Shown here piece by piece: positions 26,964 to 33,156 of a stretch of DNA of 64,000 nt (its first letter is position 1; each line of letters starts with the position of its first letter). The stretch is from Clostridium_AD sp036569345 (GTDB lineage Bacteria > Bacillota > Clostridia > Clostridiales > Clostridiaceae). The DNA lies in the NCBI RefSeq assembly GCF_036569345.1, contig NZ_DATCQT010000089.1:1-64000 (forward strand), in the 5' to 3' direction. The position numbers and the translations under genes are program-made. The notes beneath the pieces were generated by a model. That model did no database searches. It was not told where the DNA came from and saw only the letters and a list, made by a program, of their open reading frames with translations.

Positions 26964-27431
26964 AAACACACCTTCAATCTCAAAATGTTATAGCGGACTT
27001 ATTATAGCATATAAAAATATTGTAACAAAGTATTAGAAAGACAAAATAATTGTAAAAAAAATGTGAGATATCTACATATATTCTACATAAAAAAATGGTA
27101 TTATTTACATTATTGTGAGGCGAAATCATTGGAAATATTTTTTTAAAATAAAATTACTTTTTATAATACCTTAATACAGAAATTTAAGATATAAAATAAG
27201 ATCACTTTCAATATCCTCAACTATTTTTGAACTATCGTTTTTAAATGTAACAATGAAAGATTTGCTCGTGGAGAAATAAATGAAGGTGAATATAATCAAA
27301 GGAAAAATATACTATTAAACCTTAAATCATTATAAAATACTGGTCATGACAAAAGAGTAGTGAGGCTTATCTTCTGGCATGACCTTTTATTTATTGAAAA
27401 AACATTACTTAACCTTAAGTGCTGAAAAAAT
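26964..27431. other. Non-coding interval with regulatory doublet and SHOCT remnant
   Basis: 468 bases. It holds TCTACATATATTCTACAT (27071-27088), the ATGTAGA doublet read from the other strand, before the HD-GYP gene; a SHOCT-domain remnant (27249-27335); and a GGTCATG...CATGACC stem (27342-27384) that could end the CWB2 transcript. Confidence 0.5.
27249..27335 (+). pseudogene. SHOCT-domain C-terminal remnant
   Basis: The frame reads NNERFARGEINEGEYNQRKN and ends LLNLKSL-stop. RxARGEIxExEYxxxK is the signature of the ~30-residue SHOCT domain found at the ends of small membrane proteins. A stop codon lies shortly upstream and no start codon or ribosome binding site is present, so only the tail of a former gene remains. 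Confidence 0.65.
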
Positions 27432-28490
27432 TTATATATTTAAAGCCTCTTCAAGTTCAATCTGCATATTAGTAGAAATTTGATGAAAACCTCCAAGAAT
27501 AAATCCATGCATAAATCCAGGTTTAGGTGGATGCTTTTCTAGGGGTTTTACGGAAAGTACATACTCACTTGTTGCTTTAGGTATTGCAATGGGATCAATA
27601 TATAAAAGTGGAGAATGTTTACCAAGGTGTGCAAAGGTACAGGCTGCTAAATTATAAGCCCAGTTATTTGGAGTTCCAAAACAAAATGCCCATCCTTCTT
27701 TAGTATTTATGTTCCAACCGAACATGCTTTCTTGTGAATAATATTTTGAAAAGTTTACAGCAACATCATAACATGTGCTTCCACCAATTCTATCTACTTT
27801 TGATTTTGCAATGCTTTGTATTTCATTAAAAACATTATCTGAAATTGTTTGTTCACTTCCAATAATAAACATATTTTTGTAATTATACTTGATTAACTGT
27901 TGTTTTGTAATCTCTGGTAATTTATCTTTATAAGTAAACAGTATAGGTACTCCCATATGTGCAGAATAATATGCCACAGGTATACTTTCGGAATAATCAT
28001 CAGAAGAGACTATCATTATATTCTCATTACCTTCCATAGATTCTGGTGCCATTTTATATCTGAATTCCATTGCTTCACTTGCCGCTTGAATAGGGTTACT
28101 TCCTGTAATTCTTATAGTAGACAACCCTGCATTTAATAATTGCAATTCTATAATTGGAGCTATTGGGCCAACTATAAGTATCTTTGCAGGTACATTTTTA
28201 CCAGTTGGGGATAGTCTGATAATTTCATTAAAGGTTTCTGGTGAAAGATAATTTGCATTTGTGAAGACTAGAGGTGCATTTATCGGGAAATGTATTAATG
28301 GTGATGCGAGTAACCCATAATGAAAGGAAGTCAAAGGCACAAGTATAATTGCATTAGGACTCCATTTTACTTTAGGACTTGGATATATTACCTTCGTAAC
28401 ATAACTATTAAATGTAAGTGGAGTATCACCTAATATTCGTGTTGTATTAACAGTATCTATAGCAGGTCTGTAATAAGGAAGGTCGAACAC
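27432..28490 (-). CDS. Cell-wall-binding repeat 2 (CWB2)-type protein without export signal
   Basis: 352 residues. Three consecutive segments follow the CWB2 pattern: ITRILG-like RxxG starts, APLVFTNANYLSPET, IPVAYYSAHMGVPILFTYKD, KNMFIIGSEQTISDNVFNEI and VDRIGGSTCYDVAVNFSKYY. CWB2 triplets anchor clostridial surface proteins to wall polymers. Here there is no signal peptide, membrane segment or second functional domain; the repeat module is the whole protein. GTG at 28490 lies 8 bases after AAAGGAG; an ATG in another frame overlaps it. Its cell location is therefore open. Confidence 0.7.
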   Translation of the reverse strand: MFDLPYYRPAIDTVNTTRILGDTPLTFNSYVTKVIYPSPKVKWSPNAIILVPLTSFHYGLLASPLIHFPINAPLVFTNANYLSPETFNEIIRLSPTGKNVPAKILIVGPIAPIIELQLLNAGLSTIRITGSNPIQAASEAMEFRYKMAPESMEGNENIMIVSSDDYSESIPVAYYSAHMGVPILFTYKDKLPEITKQQLIKYNYKNMFIIGSEQTISDNVFNEIQSIAKSKVDRIGGSTCYDVAVNFSKYYSQESMFGWNINTKEGWAFCFGTPNNWAYNLAACTFAHLGKHSPLLYIDPIAIPKATSEYVLSVKPLEKHPPKPGFMHGFILGGFHQISTNMQIELEEALNI

Positions 28491-28648
28491 ATAAATATCT
28501 CCTTTCAATAATTAATTATATTATATTATATTGTTTTACTTAAAATATGTTCAATTTCAATAATAAAGCGTGACGCATATTTCTACATAATACCTTTATA
28601 AGTATTTTTTATAATAAGTTATAACAAAAACAATAAGGAGAGATAAAT

Positions 28649-28825
28649 ATGGGAACATTAGTATCAATACTAATATTTATGGGGATAATGTTTGTAATGT
28701 CTAAATTAGGGTTAGGATGTTGCGGAGGCCATTCTGATCATTCTAAGCATAATGAAAATAACAGCAAAAAAAGTTGTTGTGGTTCAGAAATAGAAAAAGT
28801 TTCTAAGGATATATCTGAAAGATAA
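28649..28825 (+). CDS. Small Cys/His-rich single-span membrane protein
   Basis: 58 residues: membrane helix (about 2-22), then GLGCCGGHSDHSKH and KKSCCGSE. The paired Cys and clustered His suggest metal binding near the membrane. AAGGAGA lies 9 bases before the ATG, and the gene has its own divergent promoter space with the CWB2 gene. I know of similar short CC/H-rich clostridial proteins but not of a function. Confidence 0.7.
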   Translation: MGTLVSILIFMGIMFVMSKLGLGCCGGHSDHSKHNENNSKKSCCGSEIEKVSKDISER

Positions 28826-28844
28826 TTTTGAAATATTAATTAAA

Positions 28845-29243
28845 CTATCCTATTATTGAGTCTAGTGTCTCGTCTTTTGCAGATTCAATACTAACTATAA
28901 TTTTATTTGGTAAACACACTATAACTTGATATTTCTTATTGACCCAACCAGTAAGAGAACAAACTTTTTTAGGACAAATTTTTCTATCCATTTCAAGCAT
29001 TCTTACAGCTCCATTTTTTATTTCTAAATAACCGTTATTGCCATTAAAAACAAATTTATATGTCTTGCTCTTTTCATATTTATTTAATGGTATTTTTTTT
29101 ATTATTTGTCCTTGCACCTGGATAATAACTTTTTCGTTATTGTTACTAGTATTTTCTATTGCGTATATATAAAGAGTTGATATTATGCAAATAAATAAAA
29201 GGCTACCTAGTATGATTTTATCCCATTTAGTAAATGATTTCAA
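28845..29243 (-). CDS. NusG domain II-containing membrane-anchored protein
   Basis: 132 residues: N-terminal helix (about 10-28) and an exterior beta-rich domain with IIQVQGQIIKKIPLN and GAVRMLEMDRKICPKKVC followed by GWVNKKYQVIVCLPNKI, the pattern of NusG_II (PF07009) proteins. Such proteins often occur with FMN_bind proteins in flavin-based electron transfer loci; an FMN lipoprotein is present 7 kb away in the same island. TTG start, preceded by AAGGAGGG. Confidence 0.82.
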   Translation of the reverse strand: MKSFTKWDKIILGSLLFICIISTLYIYAIENTSNNNEKVIIQVQGQIIKKIPLNKYEKSKTYKFVFNGNNGYLEIKNGAVRMLEMDRKICPKKVCSLTGWVNKKYQVIVCLPNKIIVSIESAKDETLDSIIG

Positions 29244-29576
29244 CTTATTCCCTCCTTAGCAATTTTCATATTCACAGATAAGTTTTTAAAGTGCAGGATA
29301 TTTTATGCACTTTTTTAATGATTTTGAAGATCATAAGTATTCTTATGTTAAATAGATTTTTGACGGTAAATTAAAGAAATATTTTATCTAGTTACATAGA
29401 TTAAATCTAACATTATAATATGAATATCATATGAAGATTAATAAGTAATAAAATATGGTAATTATACATTAAGTGGTGAAATTGAGGCTGTTGAGAATTT
29501 TATAAAAAATTAGTACGACACAGACAATTGTAATTTAAATGGTACTAAATAAACGGTCTAGGAGGATTATAAAATT
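29244..29576. other. Non-coding interval before the PAP2 gene
   Basis: 333 bases. A terminator-like hairpin on the plus strand (AAAGTGCA/TGCACTTT, T run) at 29288-29316 precedes AT-rich sequence with no supportable gene. Confidence 0.5.
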
Positions 29577-30158
29577 ATGGATTATACTATATACTCGTTA
29601 ATAAACGGGTTGGCTGGAAGGGTTGTTGTACTTGATAAGACGATGGTCTTTATTGCACAAAATTTTCAATACTTGTTTGCAATTATATTATTATTGCTTT
29701 GGTTTAAGAAAGACACTAAAGAAAAGGTTACGGCAAACAGAAAAGCAGCTATATTGGCTATGTTGGCTATGTTAATTGCTTTGGGAATAAATCATATAAT
29801 CGCGTTTGTATATTTTAGACCAAGACCTTATACATTACATGTAGCTCACTTGTTGGTAAGCCCTTCTGTTGATCCATCATTCCCTAGTGACCATGCGACT
29901 TTTTCCTTTGCACTTGCCTTACCAATACTAGTTGTAAATAAATATTTCGGAAGAATTATGATAGGTATGTCATTATTATTATGTTTCGCCAGAGTATATG
30001 TTGGACTTCATTATCCTTTGGATGTTGTTGGTGGAGCAATAGTAGCTTATGCAACATATAAAGCAATACAAAAATTCCCTAAGTATTTTGATTATATAAC
30101 TAACTTTGTGTTGAAAATATGGGAGATGATTGTTTTTAGAATCTATGGCCAAAAGTGA
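29577..30158 (+). CDS. PAP2-family undecaprenyl-diphosphatase (BcrC-like)
   Basis: 193 residues with five predicted membrane helices and the three acid-phosphatase motifs: FRPRPYTLH, PSFPSDHATF and RVYVGLHYPLDVVGG, the last two holding the catalytic His residues. BcrC-type enzymes recycle the undecaprenyl lipid carrier and can confer bacitracin tolerance. TAGGAGG precedes the ATG. It is the last gene of the island, 44 bases before the right repeat. Confidence 0.88.
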   Translation: MDYTIYSLINGLAGRVVVLDKTMVFIAQNFQYLFAIILLLLWFKKDTKEKVTANRKAAILAMLAMLIALGINHIIAFVYFRPRPYTLHVAHLLVSPSVDPSFPSDHATFSFALALPILVVNKYFGRIMIGMSLLLCFARVYVGLHYPLDVVGGAIVAYATYKAIQKFPKYFDYITNFVLKIWEMIVFRIYGQK

Positions 30159-30202
30159 AAATAATATTATAATATTATTTGTTAAAGATGATCCTTTAAA
30201 TA

Positions 30203-30335
30203 GTCTTCAAAACTGTGTTGTCGTGCTAATACCACGATGGGTGTGTTCAATTCACACATATTCCCGCCAATTAAATAGACATATTGCGGCTTAGATACAT
30301 ATTTTTATGTTATCTGAGCCGCTTTTTATTTTGGC
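30203..30335 (+). repeat. 133-bp direct repeat, right copy (orphan tRNA-Sec 3' half)
   Basis: Identical to 20133-20265 from GTCTTCAA through TTTTGGC, including the CCA end and terminator (30287-30332). The 5' half of the tRNA is absent, so it is not a tRNA gene; it marks the right junction of the island. Confidence 0.95.
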
Positions 30336-30439
30336 GGATAAATTTAATCTATAATTTATCCATATAGTAATATTATAACGTGAGATATGAAGGAAGAATA
30401 TCTTACGTTATAATTTGATATACATACAAGTTTAATATT

Positions 30440-30631
30440 TTATTTTTGTGTCTTATTTTTATCTCCCCAGCATTTATCGCAACTTAAACAGCCATGAGTA
30501 GAGTAATTACTACAGTGCCTATTATGTGTAAAACTAGATAAGTCAGAAACCTTTTTTGATTTTTTTATCCAACTAAACATATTTAATATTTCATCTTTTC
30601 CTTTCTTTTCTAAAAGCATTCTAGGTTCCAT
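30440..30631 (-). CDS. Small Cys-rich hypothetical protein
   Basis: 63 residues with a charged N-terminal half and a C-terminal HCSNYSTHGCLSCDKCWG cluster of four Cys and two His, likely a small zinc or iron-sulfur site. A ribosome binding site AAGGGTGG lies 6 bases before the ATG. It lies just outside the right repeat. Not recognised; could be a degraded piece of a larger protein. Confidence 0.5.
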   Translation of the reverse strand: MEPRMLLEKKGKDEILNMFSWIKKSKKVSDLSSFTHNRHCSNYSTHGCLSCDKCWGDKNKTQK

Positions 30632-30774
30632 GGTATACCACCCTTTTTAATATAAATTTTATTACTATAGTACACATTATAATACTATAAATAATAACAT
30701 GCAGTAACATTTGATACTAATACTATAAAAAACATAATAAAAAATCAAAAAGGGTACAAGTAAACGTTAACATT

Positions 30775-30924
30775 TTATTTTTGATTAACATTATAATTAT
30801 TAAGATAATCTTCAATTGAATCATATATCAGTCTATTTGCGGAGATTAAATCTCCATCCTCATTAAGGCTAAGTATATTATCTAATTCCGTAGCAGGTAT
30901 TTCTTCTATTATTTTTACATTGAT
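30775..30924 (-). CDS. 49-residue small protein with ATC as only plausible start (paralogue A)
   Basis: On the minus strand GAGGTGA is followed after 6 bases by ATC AAT GTA and an open frame of 49 codons ending LIYDSIEDYLNNYNVNQK. A stop lies two codons before the ATC, and there is no ATG, GTG or TTG within the frame. An extended -10 (TGTTACAAT) stands upstream. It shares sequence and upstream layout with the gene at 31046-31201, notably the end LIY(D/N)S(I/F)E(D/E)YLNNYN. No function recognised. Being real is inferred from this pairwise conservation. Confidence 0.5.
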   Translation of the reverse strand: MNVKIIEEIPATELDNILSLNEDGDLISANRLIYDSIEDYLNNYNVNQK

Positions 30925-31005
30925 AGTAAATCACCTCAACTATATTGTAACATAAATTATGTAATTTATAAAGAAATTTACCTTTTGGTGTAAAATAGAT
31001 AAGAA

Positions 31006-31040
31006 GAAAAAAAGAGGATGTAGGCAAAAGCTTACATCCT
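31006..31040 (-). terminator. Terminator of the paralogue B small gene
   Basis: On the minus strand AGGATGTAAG and CCTACATCCT form a 10-bp stem (one wobble) followed by CTTTTTTTCTT, six bases after the stop codon of the small gene. Confidence 0.8.
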
Positions 31041-31045
31041 GAATA

Positions 31046-31201
31046 TTAATTAGAATTTGAATTATAATTATTAAGATATTCTTCAAAAGAATTATATATT
31101 AAATTATGATCGGAAACTGAATCTTTATTAGAGCTAAGTTTAGTAGAAAATTTTTTAATGGGTAGTATTTCTAATTGTTTTGTATTGACATTGACATTAA
31201 T
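31046..31201 (-). CDS. 51-residue small protein with ATT as only plausible start (paralogue B)
   Basis: On the minus strand GAGGTGA lies 6 bases before ATT AAT GTC, opening 51 codons that end HNLIYNSFEEYLNNYNSNSN. No ATG, GTG or TTG occurs in frame after the preceding stop. An extended -10 box (TGTTATAAT) lies about 20 bases upstream of the ribosome binding site, and a strong terminator follows, so a complete transcription unit surrounds the frame. Paralogue of 30775-30924; the conserved parts are the C-terminus and the leader. Function unknown. Confidence 0.55.
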   Translation of the reverse strand: MNVNVNTKQLEILPIKKFSTKLSSNKDSVSDHNLIYNSFEEYLNNYNSNSN

Positions 31202-31279
31202 AATGAATCACCTCTATACAAACATTATAACACAAAATATGTAATTTGGGAAGGGACTCAACACAATTGAGGCTTTTTC

Positions 31280-31531
31280 TTATTCAGTTTCAGTTTCAGT
31301 AAACTCTATTCCACTAATTTCAATCTTATAATTTCCTCTGACGGCTTGCCTAGTTATAAACTTCTTTTTCATTAAAGATTCAAGAGAAGATTTTAATACT
31401 CTAATGTCCCCTTTACCATTTCCTAAGTTAATCCCAAGCTTTATCTTTGCAATACTTTGTGGGGATGATGTTCTATTTTCATAAAGATAGTTTAATATAC
31501 TATCTTCAATTTCTTTTATGTTATCTTTCAT
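31280..31531 (-). CDS. Small winged-helix-like protein
   Basis: 83 residues. IEDSILNYLYENRTSSPQSIAKIKLG and VLKSSLESLMKKKFITRQ read like helices 1-3 of a winged helix-turn-helix followed by a wing (RGNYKIEISG). GAAGGAGG is 7 bases before the ATG. It lies between the small paralogous genes and the V-ATPase operon, divergent from the latter; it might regulate either, which is a guess. Confidence 0.6.
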   Translation of the reverse strand: MKDNIKEIEDSILNYLYENRTSSPQSIAKIKLGINLGNGKGDIRVLKSSLESLMKKKFITRQAVRGNYKIEISGIEFTETETE

Positions 31532-31632
31532 AAGTATCCTCCTTCATTAATTTATTACTCCATAATATATGATTATACCACATGAATAAGGTATATTTAT
31601 TTATTAATATATTTGTTTATAAAGTCAAAAAT

Positions 31633-31680
31633 ATAATGTCGAAAATCGCTTTCGACATTATGCTCTAATGATATTATAAT
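31633..31680 (+). promoter_or_regulatory. V-ATPase promoter overlapped by a 12-bp inverted repeat
   Basis: TCGACA (31652) and TATAAT (31675) with a 17-base spacer form the promoter. ATAATGTCGAAA (31633-31644) and TTTCGACATTAT (31650-31661) form a perfect inverted repeat whose right arm covers the -35 box, as an operator for a dimeric repressor would. There is no T tract after it, so it is not a terminator. Confidence 0.6.
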
Positions 31681-31752
31681 AGAATAATACATATTATCCT
31701 TTTTAAGTAAAAAAACAAAAGAATTTTTTGATAAGGTAATGGGGGTGCTGCT

Positions 31753-32067
31753 TTGAAATTTGTAATTAACAAAATAATGAGTATAGATAAAGAAACACAA
31801 AGTTATAGGAATAGCATTGATGAACTGCTGGAGACAAAACAAAATGAGCTTGATAATAAAATAAAGGAAATGATGTTTATATTCCAAGAAGAATCCCAAA
31901 ATATTAAGAATGACATAGGGAAAGAAAAAATAAGTGAGGCAGAGAATAAAGCTAAAAATATAAAAAAAGAAAAAGAAGAAGAATTAAATAATATTAATAC
32001 TAAATATCAAAGCAATAAATCTAAGATAGTTGGGGACGTATTTAATAAAATAATAAATCCATTATAG
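31753..32067 (+). CDS. V-type ATP synthase peripheral-stalk subunit (G/H type)
   Basis: 104 residues, almost entirely coiled coil (about 10-95: ETKQNELDNKIKEMM, EAENKAKNIKKEKEEE). Subunit G/H of A/V-type ATPases is a long helix that pairs with subunit E to form the peripheral stalk; size and first position in the operon fit. TTG start 8 bases after GGGGG. A minus-strand frame over the same bases is a shadow. Confidence 0.75.
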   Translation: MKFVINKIMSIDKETQSYRNSIDELLETKQNELDNKIKEMMFIFQEESQNIKNDIGKEKISEAENKAKNIKKEKEEELNNINTKYQSNKSKIVGDVFNKIINPL

Positions 32068-32079
32068 GAGTGTAAATAC

Positions 32080-33090
32080 ATGGGGAGCGTTGTTAAGTTT
32101 AGTGCTATAAATTCTAAAGTTAAAGCAATGATTGGGATGATGATAAGTGAAGATCAGTATTTGGAATTACTAAAGTGTAAAGACTTTAAAAGCACTGTTA
32201 GAGCGTTAAAAGAGGAAACGAGTTATAGTGAACTTTTAAGGCCAAACAAATTAGAGGAAATACATAGGTGTGATTTAGAAATCATAATGCGAAGGCATTA
32301 TATAAGCATTTATAGTAAATTTATAAATTATTTTAACGGTGAATATAGGAAACTAATTAAAGCTTTGTTTGTAAAATGGGAAATAGAAGATTTAAAAGTA
32401 ATTATTAGAGGAAAATATTTGGGCCTAGGTTGCGGCGAGATAGAAAACAGATTAATTGCGAAAAGTCATTTAAACACTATAGATTATGATTATTTATTAG
32501 CTTTAAAGAATGTAGAAGAGATAATAGACGGACTAAAAGGTAGTATATATTATACGAGTCTTAAAAATTTAGCCAAAGATACCAGTGATAAAGGTTTATT
32601 CAGAATTGAAACAGAACTTGATTTTGTCTATTTTATGTTTGTACGACGTCAACTTAATCATTTAGACAAAGAAAATAAAGAGGTGGGGTACCGTATAATT
32701 GGCATGGAAGCAGACCTTTTAAATTTAGGTTGGATATATAGGGGGAAGACTTTTTACAATATTCCTTCTGAAGAACTGTTTAACTATACTATATATAATG
32801 GCTATAAGCTTTCAAAGGAAACTCTTAGAAAGCTTTGTTACGTAAATGATATAGCTAATTTTCATGATCTAATAGGAAAAACACCATATGCTTTTATTTA
32901 TGAAAAGGATGATCCAGGTACTATTGAAAAACGGGAACGAGAATTTCAAAAAAAGTATTTTAAAAAAATTCTAAAAGAGAATAAAACTAACATTAGTATG
33001 GTTATGAGTTATCTTATATTTTATAGTATAGAAATAAAAGATATTATATCTATAATAGAGCAAAAAAGGTATTCCATTGGTAGTAAGTAA
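32080..33090 (+). CDS. ntpC: V-type ATP synthase subunit C
   Basis: 336 residues, mostly helical, with KVKAMIGMMISEDQYLELL near the start and RRQLNHLDKENKEVGYRIIGMEADLLNLGWIYRGK-type sequence in the middle, as in the subunit C family that links the central stalk to the membrane ring. In Enterococcus the C gene follows E; here it stands second, before I. Confidence 0.85.
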   Translation: MGSVVKFSAINSKVKAMIGMMISEDQYLELLKCKDFKSTVRALKEETSYSELLRPNKLEEIHRCDLEIIMRRHYISIYSKFINYFNGEYRKLIKALFVKWEIEDLKVIIRGKYLGLGCGEIENRLIAKSHLNTIDYDYLLALKNVEEIIDGLKGSIYYTSLKNLAKDTSDKGLFRIETELDFVYFMFVRRQLNHLDKENKEVGYRIIGMEADLLNLGWIYRGKTFYNIPSEELFNYTIYNGYKLSKETLRKLCYVNDIANFHDLIGKTPYAFIYEKDDPGTIEKREREFQKKYFKKILKENKTNISMVMSYLIFYSIEIKDIISIIEQKRYSIGSK

Positions 33091-33156
33091 GATATGTAGC
33101 AGGTGTATCCTACAATTTAAATTATCATTTACCTATTAATCTCAGGAGGTGATTTT

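Larger units (their letters stand above)
20266..30335. mobile_element. 10-kb genomic island inserted at selC
   Basis: The interval between the two 133-bp repeats, including the right copy, is 10,070 bases. Its genes (HNH-like protein, FMN lipoprotein, desulfidase fragment, two-component system, GGDEF, HD-GYP, SHOCT remnant, CWB2 protein, NusG-II protein, PAP2) are unrelated to the core genes on both sides. No integrase, excisionase, replication or transfer gene is seen. I infer an old or integrase-deleted island; a non-integrase origin of the repeat cannot be excluded. Confidence 0.7.

Noticed and set aside
30203..30269. Second tRNA-Sec gene
   Set aside because: Only the part from the anticodon loop onward is present; the acceptor 5' strand and D arm are replaced by unrelated sequence.
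31597..31899. 100-codon minus-strand frame
   Set aside because: It overlaps the V-ATPase stalk subunit and the promoter, has no ribosome binding site and a composition typical of an antisense shadow.
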